Shown: one piece after another, positions 49,007-57,258 of the stretch
Layout of the letters: each line of letters starts with the position of its first letter
How positions within the stretch are numbered: the first letter of the stretch is position 1
From: Palauibacter sp022826685
GTDB lineage: Bacteria; Gemmatimonadota; Gemmatimonadetes; Palauibacterales; Palauibacteraceae
Direction: 5' to 3' (one strand)
DNA length: 64,000 bases
Assembly: GCF_965221685.1 (NCBI RefSeq)
Contig: NZ_OZ244907.1
Position numbers and translations under genes: made by a program
Notes under the pieces: model-generated
What the model saw: the letters and a program-made list of their open reading frames with translations, nothing else
Told to the model about the DNA's origin: nothing
Database searches by the model: none

Positions 49007-52000
49007 ATGATCTATCGGGAACCCACCCCGCCCACCGGCGCGCGCGTGGCGCGTTCGGCCACCACCAGTGCCCTGCTGTTCGGTCTCCTCTCTTGTGGCG
49101 GCGACGGCACGGCGGGACCGAGGCCCGGGCCGCCGCCGCCACCCCCGACCACGAACGTGCCGGCGCGAATCACGCTGGACCCGGAGACGGTGACGGTCGT
49201 GGCGGGGGACACGGTCCGCGTGAGGGCACGCGTCCTGAACGAGCGGTCACAGCCGATCTCCAACGCGGTCGTGACGTGGGCGAGCAGCAACCCCACGATC
49301 GCGACCATCGATGCGACAGGGCTCGTGTCCGGCCTGAAGGAAGGGAGCGCGAGCCTGACCGCAACGTCGGGGCCCGTGTCGAATTCCGCCCCGGTCGCCG
49401 TGCACAGCCAGGATCGCGCGGTTCTCATGGACCTCTACATCGGCACGTTCGGCAACGACTGGACCAATAGTGCCAACTGGGGGTCCGGTGAACCGGTCGG
49501 GAGCTGGTACGGCGTGACGGCGAACGAGCAGTCCCGCGTGACCGCGCTCAACCTGAGCGAGAACAACCTGAGGGGTGAACTGCCGGCCAGCCTCGGCAAC
49601 ATGACGTTTCTCACCGAAATCCACATGGACGGAAACCGGGCCCTCTCCGGTCCGATTCCGGTTTCTCTCACCGGACTGGGCATTCGGCAGTTCCGGTACG
49701 GCGGCACGATGCTCTGCACCGTGCGGGACGAGGGATTTCAGGCGTGGCTGAACGCGATCCCCACGCGCGACGGCGAGTTCGCCGCCTGCAACGAGGAGCG
49801 CTCGGACCTCATGAAACTCTACGAGGCCATGGGCGGAGAAGACTGGACCGAGTCGGGCGGCTGGGGAACCAGCGCCCCCCTGGGGAACTGGTTCGGCATC
49901 TTGGTGGACGAATCCACGGGGCGTGTCATCTCGATCGACCTCAACCGCAACAACCTTTCCGGCGAGATCCCGCCCGAGATCCAGCACTTCCCGGAACTGC
50001 GGCTCCTGTACCTGTACGACAATCACCTCGAAGGAGAGATTCCGCCGGAAATCGGCCTGCTCACCAAGTTGTGGGTGCTGACCCTCGACGGGAACGACTT
50101 CACGGGCCCCATCCCGCCGGAGATCGGGAACCTCGCAAACCTCGAGATACTCTACGTGGGTGGGGACCGGATGTCCGGGCCCATCCCCTCCGAGATCGGC
50201 AACCTCGGCAACCTTCGGGTACTCGACCTGCATGGCGCCCTGATCGACGGTGCGATCCCGGAGGAGTTCGGAGCGCTCACCGAGCTCCTGCATCTGCGGA
50301 TCGTGCAAACGCGCATCGATGGTCCGGTGCCCGCAGCGCTGGGCTCGCTCGAGAAACTCCGGATCCTCGACCTTGCCTACAACCGGCTGTCGGGTCCCCT
50401 GCCGGAGGAACTCGCGCAGATCGACAGCCTGCTGGTGCTTGCGCTCCCCGGCAACATGATCGACGGACCGCTCCCCGCAGGACTCGGCCAAGCCGACGCG
50501 CTGCGGGTGATCTCGCTCCAGAACAACAGGCTGTCAGGCCCGATCCCGCCGGACTTCGGAGACCTCGACCACCTGCTGTGGCTGCACGTGTACAACAACC
50601 CCGACCTGTCCGGGCCCCTGCCCGACAGTCTCACGTCGCTCGAGGCGCTTGATCAACTGATCACGGAGGGCACGGACCTCTGTTGGCCCCAGACGCCCGC
50701 GTTCCGCGATTGGCTGACCTTCACCGTCCACAAGTGGCGCATGCCGGGGTGCGGAGCCGAAGGACACGCCGAAGCCTACGTCACGCAGACAGTACAGTCG
50801 CGCGAGCACCCTGTGCCGCTGGTCGCCGGTGAGAGCGCGCTTCTGCGCGTATTCGTCATGTCCGAGCAGGAGACGACGGCCACGATCCCGCCCGTGCGTG
50901 CCACATTCTTCGTCGATGGCGTGCAGGCGCACGTTGTGGACATCCCCGCCGGGTCGTCGGCGATCCCGACCGAAGTGCAGGTCGGTGAACTCGACCTGTC
51001 GGCGAATGCCGAGATTCCGGCCGACGTGATCCGGCCCGGGCTCGAGATGGTGGTGGAAGTCGATCCCGATGGGACGGTCGATCCGGCCCTCGGCGTAGCG
51101 AAACGCATCCCCGCGGAAGGGCGGATGACGGTCGATGTCAAGGCCGTCCCCCCGTTGCATCTGACGCTGGTGCCGTTTGTGTGGACGGGGGATAACGACC
51201 GTGCGGCCGCGGTCCTTGTCGCAGACGCCGACCCGGAGGACCCAATCTTCTGGCAGATGAACAATCTGCTACCGGTCGGCGAGCTCCGGATCACACCGCA
51301 CGAAGTGGTGACGGTGGACTCGAACGACATGTACGAACTCCTGGCTGATATGCAGCGGATGCGAACGATAGAGAACGGGGTCGGACACTGGCAGGGGCTG
51401 ATCCCGGACCCCGCTGGCGCCTTCGGCCTCGCGCACCTTGGATCCCACCCCAACCCCCATTTCGGCAAGATCAGCATGACGCTGATAGACGAGTGGGCGA
51501 TGGCGCACGAACTCGGGCACAACCTGAACCTGAGCCATGCGGAGTGCGACGGGACCGAAGCGGACGCAGATCCGACCTTCCCCTACGAGGACGGGTCGAT
51601 CGGCGTCTGGGGACACGATCCGCGAGATGGCGGGTCGCTCGTGCCGCCCGACGCCGATGACCTGATGAGCTATTGTCCCAACCACTGGGTCAGCGACTAC
51701 TATTTCTCGAACGCGCTACGCTTCCGGCTCCAGGACCCGCTCGAGGTTCGGGCGTCCCGCGTGCCGACAAGGGTCATCCTCGTCTCCGGCCACGTGGCCG
51801 CCGACGGAACTCCCCACCTGGATCCAGCCTTCGTCGTCGACGCGTCCCCTCTCCTGCCCACTTTGGAAGGGGCGTACCGGCTGACGGGGAGGCGGGCGGA
51901 TGGAAGCGAGCTGTTCTCGCTGAACTTCGATCCGCAGGAGGTGGCGGACGGAGACGGGCGTTCCGGGTTCGCGTTCGCGGTTCCCGTGGAACCCGCATGG

Positions 52001-52240
52001 GCGTCGGAGCTGGCGAGCCTGTCGCTCTCGGGGTCCGGCGGCAGCGTCGAGATGCGGGAAGACAGCGAACCTCCCATGGCGATCCTCCGCGATCCGGCTA
52101 CGGGTCAGGTGCGGGCCATCTTCCGCGACTTGCCGTCGGGACCGCTTGCCCGGAGCGTGGCGGACGCCCGCGCCCCCGAGCCCGGGCTCGAAGTGATGGT
52201 CAGCAGCGGGCTCCCTGGCGCGTCTGCCTGGCGCCGCTGA
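49007..52240 (+). CDS. Giant lipoprotein: Ig-like domain, plant-type leucine-rich repeats and zinc metalloprotease
   Basis: A 1077-residue protein. The signal ends in a lipobox (LLFGLLSCGG), predicting a lipid-anchored protein. A BIG2-like domain follows (ITLDPETVTVVAGDTVRVRARV, ending near residue 125). Residues about 130-560 hold two LRR blocks of the plant extracellular type, with units such as LSGEIPPEIQ, LEGEIPPEIG and FTGPIPPEIG. After a linker, residues about 700-960 form a metzincin-like protease with HELGHNLNLSH (His834, Glu835, His838 and His844). A C-terminal beta-rich part ends the protein. Probably a surface protease recognising host or prey glycoproteins. ATG 48989 is the alternative start. 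Confidence 0.85.
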   Translation: MIYREPTPPTGARVARSATTSALLFGLLSCGGDGTAGPRPGPPPPPPTTNVPARITLDPETVTVVAGDTVRVRARVLNERSQPISNAVVTWASSNPTIATIDATGLVSGLKEGSASLTATSGPVSNSAPVAVHSQDRAVLMDLYIGTFGNDWTNSANWGSGEPVGSWYGVTANEQSRVTALNLSENNLRGELPASLGNMTFLTEIHMDGNRALSGPIPVSLTGLGIRQFRYGGTMLCTVRDEGFQAWLNAIPTRDGEFAACNEERSDLMKLYEAMGGEDWTESGGWGTSAPLGNWFGILVDESTGRVISIDLNRNNLSGEIPPEIQHFPELRLLYLYDNHLEGEIPPEIGLLTKLWVLTLDGNDFTGPIPPEIGNLANLEILYVGGDRMSGPIPSEIGNLGNLRVLDLHGALIDGAIPEEFGALTELLHLRIVQTRIDGPVPAALGSLEKLRILDLAYNRLSGPLPEELAQIDSLLVLALPGNMIDGPLPAGLGQADALRVISLQNNRLSGPIPPDFGDLDHLLWLHVYNNPDLSGPLPDSLTSLEALDQLITEGTDLCWPQTPAFRDWLTFTVHKWRMPGCGAEGHAEAYVTQTVQSREHPVPLVAGESALLRVFVMSEQETTATIPPVRATFFVDGVQAHVVDIPAGSSAIPTEVQVGELDLSANAEIPADVIRPGLEMVVEVDPDGTVDPALGVAKRIPAEGRMTVDVKAVPPLHLTLVPFVWTGDNDRAAAVLVADADPEDPIFWQMNNLLPVGELRITPHEVVTVDSNDMYELLADMQRMRTIENGVGHWQGLIPDPAGAFGLAHLGSHPNPHFGKISMTLIDEWAMAHELGHNLNLSHAECDGTEADADPTFPYEDGSIGVWGHDPRDGGSLVPPDADDLMSYCPNHWVSDYYFSNALRFRLQDPLEVRASRVPTRVILVSGHVAADGTPHLDPAFVVDASPLLPTLEGAYRLTGRRADGSELFSLNFDPQEVADGDGRSGFAFAVPVEPAWASELASLSLSGSGGSVEMREDSEPPMAILRDPATGQVRAIFRDLPSGPLARSVADARAPEPGLEVMVSSGLPGASAWRR

Positions 52241-52347
52241 GCCGTCTCGACCGTCTTCCGGTCGCGCGCATATTGCAGGCCGGGCTCCCGAGCCGGAACG
52301 TGTTCAGGCGGGTGGCGGAGACCGTATTCTTCCACCGTGCCCGGTAG
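52241..52347 (+). pseudogene. Remnant of a second geranylgeranyl-reductase-type gene (C-terminus)
   Basis: The frame after the metalloprotease stop reads LDRLPVARILQAG, then a stretch ending RRVAETVFFHRAR and TAG. This matches FDRLPVARALQAG through LAETVFFDRGR at the end of the gene at 47671-48852, at roughly three-quarters nucleotide identity. No upstream part exists. The large protease gene therefore sits between two copies of the same 3' end, which suggests an earlier tandem duplication partly replaced by the protease gene. Confidence 0.8.
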
Positions 52348-52380
52348 ACTTCCACCGCTTCCGGCAGGATGGAGCCGCTC

Positions 52381-53766
52381 ATGACACGTTCCAGCGGGAA
52401 CGCGGACGGCAACGCACGGCGGCACGCGAACGACGACGCGGAATACGTGATCATCGGGGCGGGGATCCACGGTCTCTCGACGGCCTGGCACCTGGCCTCC
52501 GAACTCCGGGCGGCCGGGCGCGGCGACGGCCGCGACATCTTGATCATCGACAAGACCGGGATCGGGGCCGGGGCGTCGGGCATCGCGTGCGGCGTCATCC
52601 GCAACAACTACTTCCAGCCCGCCATGCGCGAACTGATGGCCCATTCTGTGGACGTGTGGGAGAGCGACCCCGAGGGGTTCTCGTACCATCCGGTCGGCTA
52701 TCTGCAGATCAGTCACGAGGCGATGCGCGAGGACGTCGCTTCGATCCACGAGCAGCAGCGGGCGATCGGCTACGACTCCACCTTCATCGAGGGCGCGCGG
52801 GCGTCGCACGCCTACATGCGGGGCATCTTCGACGACTGGCAGGCGCGCGGCATCACCAGCGTGCTGCACGAGCACCGCGGCGGGTACGCGAACAACATGG
52901 CCTCCCTCCGGGGGCTGTGGGCGAAGGCCGCCGCCGAGGGCGTCCGGCTCCTCACCGGCGTCGTCCACGAGGGGTTCGAGCGGGACGCTTCGGGCGCGGT
53001 CACCGCCGTGGTCACAGACCAGGGTTCCGTCGCTTGCGGGCAGGTCGTCGTGGCCACGGGCCCGTGGGTCCAGCGGCAGTGGGCGCTGCTCGACCTCCCC
53101 GCCGTCACCCGGATCAAGGCTCCCGACGGTGCCCTGCACGACGGTGCCCTGCACGACGTGCCGACGTGGAGCTACTGGGCGCTCCAGGAGGGCACGCTGG
53201 ACGTCGATCCCGGAACCCTCACCGACAATGGGGGCCGTCTGCCGCCGGTCGTACACGTCGACACCGACGAGCCGCTCCACGACGGGCGCGGGCTCGTGAG
53301 CGAAGGCCCCTGGGGCATCTACTACAAGCCCGACTTCAGCTTCGGCGGCGTGCAGGGCGGCGCCATGCCGTACGAGATCGACAAGCCCGGCGCCGAGGTG
53401 GCCGTCGACCCCTACGGACCGCTCTCCCCCGATTTCGTCGTCGGCGAGGACTTCTACCGTCTCTGGACCGCCGCGCTCGCCTTCTGCCAGAAGCGCTTCG
53501 AGGGCCGGAACCATCTCATGAAGCGGGAGCCGTCCGGCGGCATCGGCAGCTTCACCCCGGACAGCTTCCCCGTGTTCGACACCTTCGCCGACAACGTCCA
53601 TTTCATCGCCGACTCCAACCACGGCTACAAGATGATCGGCGTCGGCGCGCTGGTCGCGAAGGAACTCATGGGCCAGCCGCAGGCGCTGCGCGAGCCCTTC
53701 CGCTACGCACGCTTCGCCGAGGGCCGGCTCCACCCCACCAGCCACTCCCCCTTCCCATGGAGCTGA
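52381..53766 (+). CDS. FAD-dependent oxidoreductase, DAO family (sarcosine oxidase/glycine oxidase-like)
   Basis: The 461-residue protein has the FAD fold AEYVIIGAGIHGLSTAWHLA, then GAGASGIACGVIRNNYFQPAMRELM. The second half holds QVVVATGPWVQRQW and the C-terminal FAD motif DNVHFIADSNHGYKMIGVG. It is a two-domain amine/amino-acid oxidase type such as sarcosine or dimethylglycine oxidase. A 15-bp direct repeat at 53125-53154 gives a doubled DGALH in the protein. The ATG at 52369 is an alternative start. Substrate unknown; a methylated amine would be consistent with the family. Confidence 0.85.
   Translation: MTRSSGNADGNARRHANDDAEYVIIGAGIHGLSTAWHLASELRAAGRGDGRDILIIDKTGIGAGASGIACGVIRNNYFQPAMRELMAHSVDVWESDPEGFSYHPVGYLQISHEAMREDVASIHEQQRAIGYDSTFIEGARASHAYMRGIFDDWQARGITSVLHEHRGGYANNMASLRGLWAKAAAEGVRLLTGVVHEGFERDASGAVTAVVTDQGSVACGQVVVATGPWVQRQWALLDLPAVTRIKAPDGALHDGALHDVPTWSYWALQEGTLDVDPGTLTDNGGRLPPVVHVDTDEPLHDGRGLVSEGPWGIYYKPDFSFGGVQGGAMPYEIDKPGAEVAVDPYGPLSPDFVVGEDFYRLWTAALAFCQKRFEGRNHLMKREPSGGIGSFTPDSFPVFDTFADNVHFIADSNHGYKMIGVGALVAKELMGQPQALREPFRYARFAEGRLHPTSHSPFPWS
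53125..53154. repeat. 15-bp tandem duplication inside the DAO-family gene
   Basis: GACGGTGCCCTGCAC occurs twice without a gap (53125-53139 and 53140-53154), in frame, doubling DGALH. It looks like a recent slip; it does not break the gene. Confidence 0.8.
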
Positions 53767-53897
53767 CCCGCCTCTGGAGCGGTTTGTGACGTTTCCGCGG
53801 GAACGCCGGTCAGAGATGTGGTGGTGGGGACGATCCTGAGGGGCGAACGGCCGCGGGGGTTTTGCAAGAGGCGGCCAGGAACCGGGAGGTGATTCTG

Positions 53898-54551
53898 ATG
53901 GAAGACACCGGCATTCGGCTCACCGCGAACGAGAGGTTCAAGCGCGCCAGCCCGCACTGCACGCGGATCGGTTTGCTGGTCGCGGTCTTTCTTCACTTGG
54001 GACTCTTCGTCCTCGTGCAGCCCTTCGAGGCCGCGGACATGGGGTCCGTCACGAACGAGATCGAGTCGATCAGGCTGCCGCCGGAGGTCAGGATTCCGCC
54101 CCCGCCGGAAGCGATCGCCCGTCCCGCCCGGCCGAGGGTCGCCTCCGTCGACATCTCTCCGGACATCACGATCGCACCGACGGTCCCGGATCGCGTCCCC
54201 AGGGGCCTGCCGCCGCGGCCGCCGGACCCCGACCCGTCCGACCGTCCGATGCTGGTCCCCTACGACACGCCCCCCGTCATGCTGAACGCCGCCGAGGTTC
54301 TGCGGGTGCTGGAGCGGGAATATCCACCGACGTTGAAGGATGCCGGGATCGAGGGGCGCGTCGAACTCTGGATCTACCTGTCGGAGGAAGGGATCGTCGA
54401 GAAGTTCGAGATCAAGACATCCTCCGGGAACCCGCTGCTCGACGAGGCGGCGGGCAGGGTCATCCCGGCGATGAGGTTCAGTCCGGCGAAGAACCGCGAC
54501 AGGGTCACCGCGGTCTGGGTCTCGCAGTGGGTGACGTTCCGCGTGAACTAG
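53898..54551 (+). CDS. TonB-like energy transducer
   Basis: From ATG 53898, behind GGGAGGTG, the protein has 217 residues. A cytoplasmic start and one membrane helix (RIGLLVAVFLHLGLFVLV) are followed by a proline-rich periplasmic stretch (PPEVRIPPPPEAIARPARP, then RGLPPRPPDPDPSD) and a TonB C-terminal domain: YPPTLKDAGIEGRVELWIYLSEEGIVEKFEI, with AAGRVIPAMRFSPAKNRDRVTAVWVSQWVTF. It should couple the proton gradient to one of the TonB-dependent receptors. No ExbB/ExbD genes are adjacent. Confidence 0.88.
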   Translation: MEDTGIRLTANERFKRASPHCTRIGLLVAVFLHLGLFVLVQPFEAADMGSVTNEIESIRLPPEVRIPPPPEAIARPARPRVASVDISPDITIAPTVPDRVPRGLPPRPPDPDPSDRPMLVPYDTPPVMLNAAEVLRVLEREYPPTLKDAGIEGRVELWIYLSEEGIVEKFEIKTSSGNPLLDEAAGRVIPAMRFSPAKNRDRVTAVWVSQWVTFRVN

Positions 54552-54621
54552 AACGAGGTTGTCCGGCGATCACTTGATCGGTATTTTGCGCTCAGGTGAT
54601 CGCCGAGTCCACCCGGACCCC

Positions 54622-55104
54622 GTGAGTGAATCTGCCGTGAACGCGCTCGAAGCCTACGCCGACCCCGGTCGCCTGCCCCCCACGCAGGCGGGGAGGCTCG
54701 CCCGGCTCCTCGGATTGGACGATACGGAGCATCTCGACGATGTCGCCCTCGCGCGGAAGGTCGCGGCGGGGCTGCCGACGCGCGCCGTCTCCGCCCTGGA
54801 GGACATTCTCGGGTCGTGGCGGTTGGCGGGGAGGCTCGCGTCGGAGGCGACGCTTCGCCGCCATCGGAAGAGTCGCAGACCATTGTCCCGGGCGCACAGC
54901 GAGAGGACGTACGAACTCGGGCGTGTCGTCGACGCCGTGGCGCGCGCGTTCCGCGGCGATGTGGCCCGGATCGATGATTTCCTGACGCGGCCGCATCCGC
55001 TGCTCGACGGCGAATCTCCCCTCGACATGGCAACCTCCAGCTCCGCCGGGGCCGATTCCGTGCTCAAGCTCGTGCTGCGGGCGGAAGCGGGCGTGGCCGT
55101 TTGA
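54622..55104 (+). CDS. Xre/MbcA/ParS-type antitoxin (DUF2384)
   Basis: About 160 residues from GTG 54622. An N-terminal HTH-like segment (LPPTQAGRLARLLGLDDTEHLDDVALARKVAAGLPTRAVSALED) is followed by the DUF2384 part: SRAHSERTYELGRVVDAVARAFRGDVARIDDFLTRPHPLLDGESPLDMATSS. This is the standard antitoxin of RES toxins. The start is uncertain; the frame is open to 54559. It binds the RES toxin and represses the operon. The toxin start overlaps its end (TTGA). Confidence 0.85.
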   Translation: MSESAVNALEAYADPGRLPPTQAGRLARLLGLDDTEHLDDVALARKVAAGLPTRAVSALEDILGSWRLAGRLASEATLRRHRKSRRPLSRAHSERTYELGRVVDAVARAFRGDVARIDDFLTRPHPLLDGESPLDMATSSSAGADSVLKLVLRAEAGVAV

Positions 55105-55583
55105 CCTCACCGCCGCGGCTCGCGGCGCCTCTCGAAGCGTACCGGATCGGCGACCCCCTGGGGCGATGGCCCGTCTACAGCCCCGAGGGAGCGCGGACGG
55201 TATCGGGACGGTGGCACGGGCGCGGTGACCGGGTGATCTACGCCTCGGAACACTACTCCACCGCGATGCTGGAGATGCTCGCCCGCTGGAACGGACCGCC
55301 GCCCGGCGAACAGCACTTCATCCGAATCGAGATTCCCGAGGGGACGACGTACGAAGTCATCGAACCCCGGGACCTGCCCGACTGGCACATTCCCGGAAGC
55401 CCGGCCGCCCGGGAAGCCGGCCACGGCTGGTACGCGCGCGGGGAGAGCGCCATCCTGCTCGTGCCGTCGGTCGTCGCCCGCATGGACCGCAATGTGATCA
55501 TCAACGCGGGCCATCCGGATTTCCCCGGACTGCGGCCCGGACCCGAGACTCCGGTGTGGTGGGACGAACGCCTCTTCCTCTGA
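55101..55583 (+). CDS. RES-domain toxin (NAD+-degrading type)
   Basis: The 160-residue protein has the RES signature residues: Arg in LEAYRIGDP, then GARTVSGRWHGRGDRVIYASEHYSTAMLEML with the Glu of the family, and the C-terminal SAILLVPSVVARMDRNVIINAGHPDF with the Ser. RES toxins such as MbcT degrade NAD+. It starts at a TTG overlapping the antitoxin end, in the usual antitoxin-toxin order. The pair looks complete. Confidence 0.88.
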   Translation: MTSPPRLAAPLEAYRIGDPLGRWPVYSPEGARTVSGRWHGRGDRVIYASEHYSTAMLEMLARWNGPPPGEQHFIRIEIPEGTTYEVIEPRDLPDWHIPGSPAAREAGHGWYARGESAILLVPSVVARMDRNVIINAGHPDFPGLRPGPETPVWWDERLFL

Positions 55584-55665
55584 CGTGAACCAGCCTGGCC
55601 CCCGGCGCTCCCGACGCCGGGCGGTGCCTTTCCCGCGCACCCTCGACCGCCGCAAGATTCGGCCC

Positions 55666-57258
55666 ATGTCGACTCACTGGGCCATCGATCTCGGCACGTC
55701 CAACACGACCATCTGCGAGGACCGGTCCGGCCGGCCGCACATCGTGAACCTGCCGGACCTCGCGAAGCTCGAGCCGGTCACGCAGACGCCGGTCATGCCG
55801 TCGTGCGTGTGCGTCATGGACCGGGACGGCGAGGAAGTCCTGATCGGACAGGCGGCCGTCACCTACAACTGGGACGGACAGGCCACCGGTTTCGCGCGCG
55901 GTTTCAAGCGCTACCTCGGCACGGAGAGCGGCCGGGCGCTGGCGCGGGCGGGCGGGAGGATCTTCACCGCCCAAGACATCGCGTCGCTCTTCCTCCGGGA
56001 GGTCATCGGCACCCTCGAGGCGCGATTCGGCGAAGAAGTCACCGACATCACGATCGCCACGCCGAGCGGCTTCTACGAGACGTACCGCGCCGAACTGCAG
56101 TCGATCATCCGGCGCCTGAAGCGCCGCGGCTGGTGGGCGCGCATGTGGGCGCGACTTCGGCGGCGGCCCGCCGGGATCGCCTTCCGCACGCTCGACGAGC
56201 CCGTCGCGGCGGCGCTCGGCTACGGCGTGGACGTCGGACGCCCCACCACCCTCGTCGCCTTCGACTTCGGCGGCGGCTCGATGGAAGCGGCGGTCGTGAG
56301 GACCCACGGCGCCCGGACCGTGGAGACCGGGCGCGCGGAGGTGCTGGCGAAGCAGGCGGTGGAACTCGGCGGGGACGACGTGGACGGCTGGATCCTCGAG
56401 CGGTTCGTGCCCACGGCGCTGCACGACTGGCCCGAATGGGAGGTCGCGCTCCGCTGGGAGGCCGAGCGCGTGAAGCTGCTCGCGAGCGCGGGGAACGAGG
56501 GCGACTTCACCTTCCGCAACGAGTCGTACGGGAAGGTGGACTATCCCGTCCTCAGCGACCTCCTCGCCGCGAACGGCCTGTACGTGCGGATCCGGGAACT
56601 GCTCGACGCGCTGCTCGCCGAGTTGCGGACCCGGCACGGCGTGCTCGCCGAAGGCATCGATGACGTGATCCTCGAGGGCGGGTCGACGCTCCTTCCGGAG
56701 GTGCGCAACGTCGTGGGCGACGTGCTCGGCCGGGACAAGGTGCGGGAGTGGCTCCCCTTCGCGGCCGTCGCGCGGGGCGCGTGCATCTTCGCAGGCGGCG
56801 CGCACGTCGAGGACTTCATCTACCACGACTACGCCCTCCGCGTCCTGCCCGACGACGACGCCGACGCCGAGTACGAACTGCTCATCCCCGGCGGCACCTG
56901 CTTCCCGACCGTCGACAACTTCGCGACGCGCTACTACGCCCCCGGCAGAGACGGCCAGCAGCACATCAACCTCTTCATCTGCGAGGTGGGACGCGTCGCC
57001 GGGCGCCCGATCGACTGGACCGAGCGCAGCAACGGCTCCAGCTACTTCGTGCCCCGGACCGCGGGCGAGCGGGCGTTCTGCCTGTGCCTCAACGAGGCGG
57101 ACCCCGCCCTCCCGCTCGAGCCCCCCGGCAGGGGCACCGCGCCCCGGCTGCGCGTGACCTACTCCGTGGACGAGAACCGCTGGCTGTGTGTAACCGTACA
57201 TGACTTGCAGCGGAAGACGGATCTCAAGGTCAAGCACCCCGTGGTGAGGTTGCGATGA
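55666..57258 (+). CDS. Hsp70-like ATPase protein, atypical
   Basis: The 530-residue protein has an actin-fold ATPase: phosphate loop 1 WAIDLGTSNTT, loop 2 VAFDFGGGSMEAAVV and the adenosine motif VILEGGSTLLPEVRNVV. The conserved region TLDEPVAAALGYG is also as in Hsp70. An insertion of basic residues (RRLKRRGWWARMWARLRRRP) lies near 160. After residue 400 it has a beta-domain reminiscent of the Hsp70 substrate domain but no helical lid. It could be a dedicated chaperone or polymer-like ATPase. Coupled to the HEAT-repeat gene (ATGA). A GTG at 55585 is an alternative start. Confidence 0.8.
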   Translation: MSTHWAIDLGTSNTTICEDRSGRPHIVNLPDLAKLEPVTQTPVMPSCVCVMDRDGEEVLIGQAAVTYNWDGQATGFARGFKRYLGTESGRALARAGGRIFTAQDIASLFLREVIGTLEARFGEEVTDITIATPSGFYETYRAELQSIIRRLKRRGWWARMWARLRRRPAGIAFRTLDEPVAAALGYGVDVGRPTTLVAFDFGGGSMEAAVVRTHGARTVETGRAEVLAKQAVELGGDDVDGWILERFVPTALHDWPEWEVALRWEAERVKLLASAGNEGDFTFRNESYGKVDYPVLSDLLAANGLYVRIRELLDALLAELRTRHGVLAEGIDDVILEGGSTLLPEVRNVVGDVLGRDKVREWLPFAAVARGACIFAGGAHVEDFIYHDYALRVLPDDDADAEYELLIPGGTCFPTVDNFATRYYAPGRDGQQHINLFICEVGRVAGRPIDWTERSNGSSYFVPRTAGERAFCLCLNEADPALPLEPPGRGTAPRLRVTYSVDENRWLCVTVHDLQRKTDLKVKHPVVRLR

